Part shown: positions 25,429-33,121 of the stretch, piece after piece | Numbering within the stretch: the stretch's first letter is position 1 | Layout of the letters: every line of letters starts with the position of its first letter | From: Gammaproteobacteria bacterium | Lineage (GTDB): Bacteria > Pseudomonadota > Gammaproteobacteria > Pseudomonadales > JAUIET01 | DNA: 64,000 nucleotides | Assembly (NCBI GenBank): GCA_030429735.1 | Contig: JAUIET010000002.1 | Location: 666,414 to 730,413, forward strand | Direction of reading: 5' to 3' | Position numbers and translations under genes: made by a program | Notes under the pieces: generated by a model | The model's database searches: none | Told to the model about the DNA's origin: nothing | What the model saw: the letters and a program-made list of their open reading frames with translations, nothing else

Positions 25429-26211
25429 CTACTCGCCACGAAAAACAGGCGATCGTCTTTCTAAAAACGCCGCCACTCCTTCCTTGCAGTCTGCAGTTTC
25501 GTGCATTCGCCGTTGCTGCCTGGCTTCGGCAATTACTGTATCGCCATAGCTTGAGTCAAACACGCCATTCAACAACTGTTTGGTTGCGGCCGCGGCCAGC
25601 GGCGCTTTGCCTGCAATTGTCGCGGCGAGTTGCCGGGTATGATCATCGAGCTTGTCGGCTGCTACGACATCAGATGCCAGGCCCCAGTCCAGGCATTGTT
25701 CTGCACCAAGTTTGGTACCCTCTATGATCATCTTGAACGCGCGTTTGTAGCCAAGATGCCTCCCCAACAGCCAGGTCGCACCGCCATCGGGAACCATGCC
25801 AATAGGTAGAAATGCCTGATAGATGTATGCGTTATCGGCCATGATTGTCATGTCGCACACCAGCGCATAGGCACTGCCGATACCAGCGGCTGCACCCTGC
25901 ATGGCGCAGATATACACTTTTTTTGAATTGCGGATGCAGTGCAGATTCGGTGCATGGTCTTCCAGAATGTGCTCATCGGTTGGCTTTTCTGCTGCCTGGA
26001 CGTCAGTCAAATCGGCACCAACGCAAAAATTCTTACCGTTACCTTTTAACACCACGACACGAATGGAATCGTCTGACTCGCACTGTGTCAAAGCCGAGTT
26101 AAACTCCTTCAATAACGCGAGGCTCAGACCGTTACCCTTAAGCGGCCTATTGAATGTGATGCTTGCTACGTGGTCTGCCGCGGCAAATTCGATAAACTGA
26201 TATTCCGACAT
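25429..26211 (-). CDS. Enoyl-CoA hydratase/isomerase family protein
   Basis: Crotonase-fold enzyme of 260 residues. The oxyanion-hole segment is KGNGKNFCVGADLTDV (about 62) and the second one is MQGAAAGIGSAYALVCDMTI (about 105), with the substrate-pocket region AFLPIGMVPDGGATWLLGRH. The catalytic positions usually occupied by two Glu residues read Gly/Asp-like here (GSAYALVCD, PDGGATW), which points to an isomerase or related reaction more than a classical hydratase. The C-terminus ERRSPVFRGE is typical. It is a single gene, about 280 nt before the HDOD gene on the same strand. Substrate unknown; likely acyl-CoA catabolism. Confidence 0.85.
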   Translation of the reverse strand: MSEYQFIEFAAADHVASITFNRPLKGNGLSLALLKEFNSALTQCESDDSIRVVVLKGNGKNFCVGADLTDVQAAEKPTDEHILEDHAPNLHCIRNSKKVYICAMQGAAAGIGSAYALVCDMTIMADNAYIYQAFLPIGMVPDGGATWLLGRHLGYKRAFKMIIEGTKLGAEQCLDWGLASDVVAADKLDDHTRQLAATIAGKAPLAAAATKQLLNGVFDSSYGDTVIAEARQQRRMHETADCKEGVAAFLERRSPVFRGE

Positions 26212-26606
26212 GTTTCAACTCCCTAGCGTGGTTGCATTCGTATTACGGCGTCAGTGCGAATACACGCGCCATCAGCGCAATCGTTTTAGACAAACTCTTG
26301 CGCCAGATGAGAAATTGTGCGGCTGTATTCGCAGACTCCATAATTGACGCACGAGATAAGATTAACTTCACACGAACAACCGTGTTCACCTCAGCCGGCA
26401 TTCTAAACCATCATCTTAGCGTATCGTAGGGCAAAAATACGGTTGCACTAGCGTTGCTATTCTCCGGGTGGATAGACTCGGCCTATTGCGTACAAGTAGG
26501 CGGTGTGATTCCAGGCGCAGTGCCTGAGTAACAGTGTGCTCAGTTTCACGAACCGGCATCTTGTATCGGCAATCAGCTTGTAAGGATTGAAGCCGGCACT
26601 ATTGTG
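26212..26606. other. Intergenic region without a recognised feature
   Basis: About 395 nt between the crotonase start and the histidine phosphatase stop, both minus strand. Short frames are present but none has a ribosome binding site or family resemblance. It presumably contains the crotonase promoter. I see no convincing repeat or terminator. Confidence 0.5.
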
Positions 26607-27302
26607 CTAGGTTGGCATGCTGAGTTCCGCACCTATGTGCTCACTGAGATGGTTAGTGTCATTGAATCGCCGTAAGCTAATACGATCATTGTGCGCCACG
26701 ATATGACTTATCGAGGCGTTGTCAGCGCCTAAAAACGCAAATGGTTCAGAGCCTGTTGCTGTTGCCAGGATATTGCCTATCACGCCACCGTGAACAACCA
26801 GCATTACCAGCTGATCGGCATGAGCCGCGGTTATCTCCGCCAGGCCTCGTTTTACGCGTTCTGTCAGCTGTGAGTTGGATTCCGCTCCGGGGATCTCAGC
26901 CCATTCCTGTTTTTCCTGCATGGCAAGAAATTGTGGGTGTTGCTGATGCGCTTTCGCACGAAACAAGCCACCTTCCCACTCGCCCAGATGCACCTCTCTT
27001 AAGTCTGCAATTACTTTGGGCTGCAAGTTTTTCACTGCGCACAATGGTGCAGCAGTTTCAAAAGTTCGTCGCAACGTTGTGACATAGACTGCATCAATAG
27101 GCTGATGTTGAAGTCGCTGCGCCAGCTTCTCGGCTTGCTCGCGGCCCTCAGCCGACAACTCAGGATCACCCTGGCCATCGACCAAAGGAAAAGGCTGTTC
27201 CACGCTGGCCGCTCTGGATTCACCATGCCGAACCAGTATGATTTCCGTTGCCCCGGCTGGTCTTACAAAGCGAGCCTGGCGGTAGGTTTTTGGTTCACTC
27301 AT
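26607..27302 (-). CDS. Histidine phosphatase family protein
   Basis: Phosphoglycerate-mutase-like phosphatase, 231 residues. The phospho-accepting His lies in LVRHGES at about residue 24; YVTTLRRTFETAAPL supplies the conserved Arg, LGEWEGG the family's W/E segment, and MLVVHGGVIG the second catalytic His. The start is ATG at 27302, sharing a base with the thioesterase stop (TGATG), so the two are translationally coupled. Members act on diverse phosphomonoesters. Pairing with a hotdog thioesterase gives no clear substrate. Confidence 0.88.
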   Translation of the reverse strand: MSEPKTYRQARFVRPAGATEIILVRHGESRAASVEQPFPLVDGQGDPELSAEGREQAEKLAQRLQHQPIDAVYVTTLRRTFETAAPLCAVKNLQPKVIADLREVHLGEWEGGLFRAKAHQQHPQFLAMQEKQEWAEIPGAESNSQLTERVKRGLAEITAAHADQLVMLVVHGGVIGNILATATGSEPFAFLGADNASISHIVAHNDRISLRRFNDTNHLSEHIGAELSMPT

Positions 27303-27745
27303 CAGCGGCGAATCTTCGCGGTGGATGTTGCTGTCGCGGTAAGTACTCCATCGGTGTTAAAAAGTTCTGCAGTCAAAAAAGCGATACTGCCACCTAACTT
27401 CTGTACTTTACCCACGGCTAGCATTTTCCCTGCGCGAGTAGCCTCCAGAAAGGTGACCTTGATTTCCAGTGAAGACAATGCCGATACTGCGGGGTCAGTC
27501 GCAACAACGGCATGCGTGCAGACGGCATCAAGCATCACTGTTACGAAACCCCCTTGCACTATATCAATGGAGTGGCAGTAGTCTGTCGACACATTAAAAC
27601 TCATAGTGCATGTTTGCTCATTCGCATCAAACGAGTCGATATGGCCATTGAGCATTTTCAGAAAAGAATATTGAATCGGCCCGGTTGCTATGGGCGGGAA
27701 TCTATCAGTCAAAATATAGGTAGCCTTGTAGTGGATAGCGTGCAT
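27302..27745 (-). CDS. PaaI/YbgC-type hotdog thioesterase
   Basis: Single hotdog-fold acyl-CoA thioesterase of 147 residues. Family landmarks: FLKMLNGHIDSFDANEQTCT, then STDYCHSIDIVQGGFVTVML where the conserved His/Asn-Gly active-site turn is HSIDIVQGG, and LEIKVTFLEATRAGKMLAVG typical of the PaaI group. The ATG at 27745 gives a normal-length N-terminus. It is upstream of and coupled to the histidine phosphatase gene. A hairpin with seven T residues on this strand sits 41 nt before the start, so the gene may have an attenuated leader. Substrate unknown. Confidence 0.85.
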   Translation of the reverse strand: MHAIHYKATYILTDRFPPIATGPIQYSFLKMLNGHIDSFDANEQTCTMSFNVSTDYCHSIDIVQGGFVTVMLDAVCTHAVVATDPAVSALSSLEIKVTFLEATRAGKMLAVGKVQKLGGSIAFLTAELFNTDGVLTATATSTAKIRR

Positions 27746-27785
27746 AGCCCAAGAGTTTGGGCAGCAGCCTCATTTTAACCTTTGT

Positions 27786-27815
27786 ACAAAAAAATGTCAG
27801 CGGCAACAGCCGCTG
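27786..27815 (-). terminator. Intrinsic terminator-like hairpin in the thioesterase leader (minus strand)
   Basis: Read on the minus strand, CAGCGGC-TGTT-GCCGCTG is a 7-bp GC-rich stem with a four-base loop, followed by ACA and seven T. No gene ends here: it lies between divergent starts at 27745 (minus) and 27939 (plus). It would end a short minus-strand transcript or attenuate the thioesterase operon. Confidence 0.5.
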
Positions 27816-27938
27816 CGCTGCCAGTTCTGCCCTAGAGAATGTATCCGTTGTTCCGGGCTGCCCTAGTCCTAAACTATTGGCAGAACAGAACGTGTTTGGC
27901 TTTGCTACAATGCAGCGCACATTACGGAGGGTTGACCC

Positions 27939-28247
27939 ATGAACATACAGCGAAAACTCAGTCTGCTTACGCTATTTGCGCTACTCACCTTGTCTGCCTG
28001 TACAGAAGAAGCCCGCAATCAAATTAGCCGAACCACCGATAATTTTCTTGGCGAAGACCTTCGAGTATCCTACATAGATGGGGGTGCCGTAGTGAAAACC
28101 TGGACAGTGAAAGACGGCAAGATCACCAGCGGCAAAGACGGTTCGGGCAATGCAACCGGTTACTATTACTTTTGGACAGTAGAAACCGGGTATGTGCAGG
28201 TACCCATCGAGCGAACAGTTATCGAGGAAATAAAATCAAAACGATAA
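27939..28247 (+). CDS. Small lipoprotein of unknown function
   Basis: A 102-residue lipoprotein: signal LTLFALLTLSAC with lipobox Cys at residue 21. The mature part (TEEARNQISRTTDNFLGEDL onward) is charged and beta-like, with a central Gly/Ser/Lys stretch (KITSGKDGSGNATGY) and an aromatic patch YYYFWTVETGYVQV. A plausible -10 (TACAAT) lies about 30 nt upstream and GGAGG precedes the ATG at good spacing. I do not recognise the family. It converges with the GlxA/CdhR-like regulator 19 nt away, which may be accidental. Confidence 0.75.
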   Translation: MNIQRKLSLLTLFALLTLSACTEEARNQISRTTDNFLGEDLRVSYIDGGAVVKTWTVKDGKITSGKDGSGNATGYYYFWTVETGYVQVPIERTVIEEIKSKR

Positions 28248-28266
28248 GGTAGAGAAAAAAATCGAT

Positions 28267-29211
28267 TCATTGCAGCTGTTTTCTAAGCGTTAACGGTGAA
28301 TACCCGTATTCTTTGCTAAAGCTTCTGGAAAATGTGGACTGACTGTTAAATCCACAACGGATACCAATGTCCTGAATAGAAAGGCGCGTATCAATCACCA
28401 GCTTGCGCGCCGCCTGTAAACGTAAGCGCCGATAGTAGCTACCCGGTGTTTCGCCCAGATGTTCGCGGCACAATTTTTCCAGAGTTTTACTCGATACATT
28501 CGATGCCGCCGCAATAGCTGCTGTCGACAAAGGCTCCTCAACCGCACTTTCCATCAATCGAACCGCCACCGCCAACCGCGGCTCGAAACGCTCCAATCTT
28601 CCCATAGAGATTCGCGGCTGCGCATCTGTTGCGGAGTGCGCCTCGTCATAGATAAATACGCTTGCCACATCCAGGGCCAGTGAGGCTCGCTTGTAGGTAC
28701 GTATATAGTGCAACATCATATCCAGCGTTGGAGACGCACCACCTGCTGTCCAGATCTTGCGATCAATCACATAACGATCCTTGCGCACATCCAACGCCGG
28801 AAACGCTGCCTGCAGATCTTCATTGTCTTCCCAGTGCGTAGTAATCGCATGATTGCTCGCAATCTTTGCGCGCGCCAGCAACCAGCTTCCTGCCTCCACA
28901 CCAAACACTGTCTTGAACCCAGCCGCCGCATTTCGCAAGCGCCTGATGGTACTGCGATCAGCATGATCATCAGAATGAAACGCCGCAATCACTATCAAAA
29001 GATCGCCTTGCTCAGATCCCGTCAACGCACCGCTGACCTGAACATCAATACCACTCGTAAGCGCCACCGGCTTACCATCAGGCGACACAATCTTCCACTC
29101 AAACTCCGACTCCACGCCCAAGCGATTAGCTGCCCGCAGAGGGTCCAGCGCCGATGCAAACGTCATCATCGATGATTCCGGCAACAGCAAAAGAGTGACC
29201 TTGCTCAACAT
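28267..29211 (-). CDS. GlxA-type AraC regulator, CdhR-like
   Basis: Transcription factor of 314 residues with an N-terminal DJ-1/PfpI-like domain (VTLLLLPESSMMTFASALDP; GVEAGSWLLARA contains the nucleophile-elbow-like segment with Ala where catalytic members have Cys). A C-terminal AraC DNA-binding domain follows: IAAASNVSSKTLEKLCREHL and IQDIGIRCGFNSQSTFSRSF. The track starts at 29259; the ATG at 29211 (MLSKVTLLLLPESS) fits the family. It is divergent from a carnitine catabolic operon. In Pseudomonas the analogous regulator CdhR, of the same GlxA class, controls carnitine dehydrogenase genes, so it is probably the operon's activator. Ligand is inferred, not shown. Confidence 0.85.
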   Translation of the reverse strand: MLSKVTLLLLPESSMMTFASALDPLRAANRLGVESEFEWKIVSPDGKPVALTSGIDVQVSGALTGSEQGDLLIVIAAFHSDDHADRSTIRRLRNAAAGFKTVFGVEAGSWLLARAKIASNHAITTHWEDNEDLQAAFPALDVRKDRYVIDRKIWTAGGASPTLDMMLHYIRTYKRASLALDVASVFIYDEAHSATDAQPRISMGRLERFEPRLAVAVRLMESAVEEPLSTAAIAAASNVSSKTLEKLCREHLGETPGSYYRRLRLQAARKLVIDTRLSIQDIGIRCGFNSQSTFSRSFSKEYGYSPLTLRKQLQ

Positions 29212-29321
29212 TGTGACAGCTACGAAAAACGACAAATATAATTCGAAAAAAGACAACACACACTACCACGGAATGGCACACTTTCTCCAATAGAATTCAT
29301 CATTGGAAGCCTACCGAACGA

Positions 29322-29522
29322 GCGTGGCGAGCGATGCATGGGTGTTCTGGAGCAAAGACCCAAAACGTGCACTGCGTTTACGGGGCCAGCTTTAGCGCCA
29401 AGGACGATGCACAGGGATGTGCAAGTGTCGCGAGAGGCAGGAAACCGATAGCGACCGGACGCGGGACCAGGCCAAGGATGGCCCATCTGAGCGGAAGAAC
29501 ACCCATGCATCGATCGTCTCGC
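29322..29522. repeat. Multi-hairpin element bounded by 16-bp inverted repeats
   Basis: GATGCATGGGTGTTCT (29333-29348) and its exact reverse complement (29496-29511) bound about 180 nt; complementarity extends imperfectly outward to about 29322 and 29522. Inside are hairpins AAACG/CGTTT (29363-29379), GCAC-AGGGAT-GTGC (29410-29423), GTCGC/GCGAC (29428-29456) and GGCC-AAGGAT-GGCC (29470-29483). Two of these share an A(G/A)GGAT loop. It fills most of the gap between the CdhR-like gene and the BKACE gene. It could be a dispersed REP/MITE-type element or a structured 5' leader. No protein coding is likely. Confidence 0.6.
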
Positions 29523-29554
29523 GGCGCTACGAAGGCACAGCCGCGGAGAACACC

Positions 29555-30463
29555 ATGCCACTAGAAATGAACCAAAACGTATTCATCACCTGCGCCGTCA
29601 CCGGCTCCGGCGGCACCCAGGACCGAAGCCCCCACGTCCCACGTTCCCCAGAGCAAATCGCCAACAGCGCCATCGCTGCCGCAAAAGCCGGCGCCGCCGT
29701 GGTCCATTGCCACGTGCGCGACCCCGACACCGGTGTACCTTCCAGAAGCCCAAAACTGTACCGCGAAGTCACAGACCGCATCCGCGACGCTGATGTTGAT
29801 GTAGTGCTGAATCTCACTGCCGGAATGGGCGGCGATCTAACCTTTGGTCCCCCCGATCAGCCGCTGCCATTTCGGGAAGGCACAGACATGGCCAGCGCCG
29901 AAGACCGAATGGAGCATGTTGCTGACTGTTTGCCTGAGATATGTACTCTCGATTGCGGCACCATGAACTTTGCCGAAGCTGACTATGTGATGACTAACAC
30001 ACCCGGAATGCTGGAGGCCATGGGCGCCATGATGACCGAGCTGGATGTTCAGCCGGAGATTGAAGCTTTTGACACAGGCCATCTCTGGTATGCCAAAAAG
30101 CTGGTTGAAGACGGCATACTGAAAAGCCCGGCACTTGTACAGCTGTGCATGGGGGTTCCCTGGGGGGCGCCGGATGATTTGAACACGTTTATGGCCATGG
30201 TCAACAACGTGCCTTCTGATTGGACCTGGTCTGCGTTCGCATTGGGTCGCAACGAAATGCCGTATGTTGCTGCGGCGATACTGGCAGGCGGCAATGTGCG
30301 CGTCGGTTTGGAAGACAACCTGTGGCTGGACAAAGGAGTGCTGGCTAAAAATGAAGATCTGGTAGCGCGAGCCGTGACCATTATTGAAAATATGGGTGCC
30401 AATGTGATGGGTCCACAGGATGTACGTGACAAACTCGGTCTGACCAAGCGCGCACCCCGATGA
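29555..30463 (+). CDS. cdhC: BKACE family 3-dehydrocarnitine cleavage enzyme (CdhC-like)
   Basis: Beta-keto acid cleavage enzyme (DUF849), 302 residues. It condenses a beta-keto acid with acetyl-CoA; in carnitine catabolism 3-dehydrocarnitine plus acetyl-CoA gives betainyl-CoA and acetoacetate. Zinc ligands sit in VVHCHVRDPDTG, and the substrate region includes DCGTMNFAEADYVMTN and VGLEDNLWLDKG. The track starts at 29417 in noncoding sequence; the ATG at 29555 has GGAG seven nt upstream and begins MPLEMNQNVFITCAVTGSGG, the normal family start. It overlaps the carnitine dehydrogenase start by ATGA. Substrate is assigned from that linkage. Confidence 0.85.
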   Translation: MPLEMNQNVFITCAVTGSGGTQDRSPHVPRSPEQIANSAIAAAKAGAAVVHCHVRDPDTGVPSRSPKLYREVTDRIRDADVDVVLNLTAGMGGDLTFGPPDQPLPFREGTDMASAEDRMEHVADCLPEICTLDCGTMNFAEADYVMTNTPGMLEAMGAMMTELDVQPEIEAFDTGHLWYAKKLVEDGILKSPALVQLCMGVPWGAPDDLNTFMAMVNNVPSDWTWSAFALGRNEMPYVAAAILAGGNVRVGLEDNLWLDKGVLAKNEDLVARAVTIIENMGANVMGPQDVRDKLGLTKRAPR

Positions 30464-31920
30464 GTCAGCCAGAAGCGCAAACCGCTGCCATATTGGGTGG
30501 CGGTGTTATCGGTGGAGGCTGGGCAGCCCGTTTCTTGCTGTCCGGTTGGAACGTCAATGTGTTCGACCCTGACCCGGAGGCGGAGCGAAAACTCAGCGAG
30601 GTTTTGGCGAATGCTCGACGGTCGTTACCCGGTTTATACGAAAATGATCTTCCTGAGGAGGGCAGGCTTGTTTTTTGTAGCACGCTGGAAGAAGCGGTGT
30701 GTGACGCGCGGTGGATACAGGAAAGTGTTCCCGAGCGGCTGGAACTTAAACAAGCTGTTTTAGCGGATGTTCAGAAGTACTGCGCCACCGATGCCATCAT
30801 GGCTTCATCAACGTCGGGTTTCAAACCATCCCAGCTGCAAGAAGGTCTGAACAAGCCAGAGCAACTTATCGTTGCACACCCGTTTAACCCGGTGTATCTA
30901 CTGCCACTGATTGAATTGGTTGGCGATTCGGAAACGTCGAAAACAGCGGCCGAACTATTGCGCAGTATTGGTATGTTTCCGCTGTTGGTTCGCAAGGAAA
31001 TTGACGCGCATATTGCGGATCGTTTTCTGGAAGCGGTTTGGCGCGAAGGGCTTTGGTTGATCAAGGACGGTATTGCCACCACTCAGGAAATCGACGACGC
31101 GATTCGCTATGGCTTTGGTTTACGCTGGGCTCAAATGGGCTTGTTTGAGACCTACAGAGTGGCAGGTGGCGAAGCTGGAATGGCACATTTTATCGCACAA
31201 TTTGGCCCTGCTCTTGAATGGCCCTGGACCAAACTCATGGACGTGCCCGAGCTCACCGATGAGTTAGTAGCGGATATTGCTGCGCAATCGGATGAGCAAT
31301 CAGGTCAGTACTCTATCCGACAACTTGAACGCATTCGCGATGATAATCTGGTCGGTATTATGCGCGCGCTCAAACAACGTAATTGGGGTGCAGGCGAGGT
31401 ACTTAATCATCAGGATGCCCGACTAAAGCGTCGGCTTGCCAAGGTTGCAGGTGGGATCGAAGACGAGGTGAAAGCCGAGCCTGTTGTAACGATAGAGCGC
31501 GCGATTCCGGTTGACTGGACGGACTACAACGGTCATATGAACGAAAGCCGCTACGGGCAAGTATTTTCTGACGCGGCAGACGCAATTATGGAGCTCATCG
31601 GTGCGGATCAGGGCTACATTGCCGGTGGTTTGAGTTACTTTACCGTTGAAAACCGAATTCGCTATATAGACGAAGCCGTGGCAGGTGACCGGATTTACGT
31701 GAAGTCACAGGTCTTAATGGGCGAAGGCAAGAAGCTAAAAGTATTGCACGAGATGTACCACAGAGACGGTCGTTTGCTGGCAACCGACGAACAAATGATG
31801 TTGCACGTTAGCCTGGAAACGCGAAAATCCTGCCCGCCTGACGGAATTGTGTTGGAAAATACTGAAAAGCTGGCCAAGGCGCACAGTGGCTTAGCTGTAC
31901 CCGATTATGTGTTGAGTTAA
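30460..31920 (+). CDS. L-carnitine dehydrogenase fused to a hotdog thioesterase
   Basis: Bifunctional protein of 486 residues. Residues about 5-325 are a 3-hydroxyacyl-CoA-dehydrogenase-type L-carnitine dehydrogenase: NAD loop GGGVIGGGWAARF, then ASSTSGFKPSQL and AHPFNPVYLLPLIELV with the active-site His and Glu. Residues about 340-475 are a hotdog thioesterase domain (AIPVDWTDYNGHMNESRYGQ). The predicted products are 3-dehydrocarnitine and, through the thioesterase, glycine betaine from betainyl-CoA. In Pseudomonas these activities are separate (CdhA, CdhB); fused versions are known in other bacteria. It is coupled to the BKACE gene by a 4-nt overlap and precedes an acyl-CoA dehydrogenase by 20 nt. 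Confidence 0.88.
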   Translation: MSQPEAQTAAILGGGVIGGGWAARFLLSGWNVNVFDPDPEAERKLSEVLANARRSLPGLYENDLPEEGRLVFCSTLEEAVCDARWIQESVPERLELKQAVLADVQKYCATDAIMASSTSGFKPSQLQEGLNKPEQLIVAHPFNPVYLLPLIELVGDSETSKTAAELLRSIGMFPLLVRKEIDAHIADRFLEAVWREGLWLIKDGIATTQEIDDAIRYGFGLRWAQMGLFETYRVAGGEAGMAHFIAQFGPALEWPWTKLMDVPELTDELVADIAAQSDEQSGQYSIRQLERIRDDNLVGIMRALKQRNWGAGEVLNHQDARLKRRLAKVAGGIEDEVKAEPVVTIERAIPVDWTDYNGHMNESRYGQVFSDAADAIMELIGADQGYIAGGLSYFTVENRIRYIDEAVAGDRIYVKSQVLMGEGKKLKVLHEMYHRDGRLLATDEQMMLHVSLETRKSCPPDGIVLENTEKLAKAHSGLAVPDYVLS

Positions 31921-31940
31921 GGCCTTACAAGAGAGAAGCA

Positions 31941-33104
31941 ATGAATTTCGAATTGAGCGAAGAGCAGCAAATGATCGTTGACACAACGAGGAAATTTGTT
32001 GAACAGGAATTGTATCCGCACGAGGCAGAGGTTGAGCGTACTGGGGTGCTGCGACCAGAGTTGATGAAAGAGTTGCAGGCTAAAGCAATTGAGGCGGGTC
32101 TGTACGCAGCGAACATTCCTGAGGAGTTCGGCGGGGCAGGTTTGGATACGCCTACCTGGTTATTGTACGAACGTGAGCTTGGTAAAGCTAACTACGCATT
32201 ACATTGGACCTGTGTTGCACGCCCCTCTAATATCCTGTGCGCAGGTACAGCCGCGCAAAAAGAGAAATACCTGGACCGCTGCGTACGCGGCGAAACCTGG
32301 GATTGCCTTGCGATGACCGAACCCGGTGCCGGTTCAGATTTGCGAGGTATGATCGCAACCGCCAAACCTGATGGTGATGATTGGATTCTAAACGGAACCA
32401 AACACTTCATTTCTCACGCTGACATTGCGGATTTCACAATTGCTTTTATGGCAACGGGGGAAGAAGATACCCCGCGTGGCAGAAAGAAATTGATCAGCGC
32501 TTTCTTTGTGGATAAAGGCACGCCCGGATTTACCGTGCGAGACGGTTACAACAACGTCTCGCACCGCGGTTACACAAACGCGATTCTGGAGTTTGATAAC
32601 TGCCGAATCCCCGGTGAAAACATGCTGGGTGAGTTGCACAAGGGGTTTGATGTTGCCAATGATTGGTTGGGTGCCACGCGACTTCAAGTTGCAGCAACCT
32701 GTTTGGGCCGTGCTGAACGTGCCATGCAGCATGCAGTGGAGTGGTCGGCAGAGCGTGAGCAATTCGGTCAGAAAATCGGTAAGTTTCAAGGTGTCAGTTT
32801 CAAACTGGCCGACATGGCTACAGAGCTGAAAGCCGCTGAGCTGCTGACTATGGAGGCAGGCTGGAAGTTTGATCAGGGCACGTGTACAGATTCTGATATG
32901 GCCATGGCGAAACTGAAAGCAACAGAGATGCTCGCGTTTGTGGCCGACGAAGCCATACAGATACACGGTGGTATGGGTGTTATGGATGAATTGCCACTGG
33001 AACGAATTTGGCGAGACGCCCGCATTGAGCGAATTTGGGAAGGCACGTCTGAAATTCAGCGGCATATCATTTCCCGCGCTTTGCTCAGACCATTTGGCGC
33101 CTAA
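31941..33104 (+). CDS. Acyl-CoA dehydrogenase, probable gamma-butyrobetainyl-CoA dehydrogenase
   Basis: Acyl-CoA dehydrogenase of 387 residues with all classical elements: CLAMTEPGAGSDLRGM, WILNGTKHFISHADIADF, REQFGQKIGKFQGVSFKLAD, IQIHGGMGVMDELPLERIWR and IWEGTSEIQRHIISRAL, whose Glu is the usual C-terminal catalytic base. Flanked by a carnitine dehydrogenase fusion, a CoA ligase and a CaiD-like hydratase, it most likely oxidises gamma-butyrobetainyl-CoA to crotonobetainyl-CoA. That substrate is inferred from context; the sequence is not especially close to E. coli CaiA. A GAGAG lies about 10 nt before the ATG. Confidence 0.85.
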   Translation: MNFELSEEQQMIVDTTRKFVEQELYPHEAEVERTGVLRPELMKELQAKAIEAGLYAANIPEEFGGAGLDTPTWLLYERELGKANYALHWTCVARPSNILCAGTAAQKEKYLDRCVRGETWDCLAMTEPGAGSDLRGMIATAKPDGDDWILNGTKHFISHADIADFTIAFMATGEEDTPRGRKKLISAFFVDKGTPGFTVRDGYNNVSHRGYTNAILEFDNCRIPGENMLGELHKGFDVANDWLGATRLQVAATCLGRAERAMQHAVEWSAEREQFGQKIGKFQGVSFKLADMATELKAAELLTMEAGWKFDQGTCTDSDMAMAKLKATEMLAFVADEAIQIHGGMGVMDELPLERIWRDARIERIWEGTSEIQRHIISRALLRPFGA

Positions 33105-33121
33105 GCCCAGGCTGTTTCGCT

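Noticed and set aside
32388-33065. 225-residue and 254-residue minus-strand frames (also 34180-34944) in the carnitine operon
   Set aside because: Shadows of the acyl-CoA dehydrogenase and ligase genes, both with full sets of conserved motifs.
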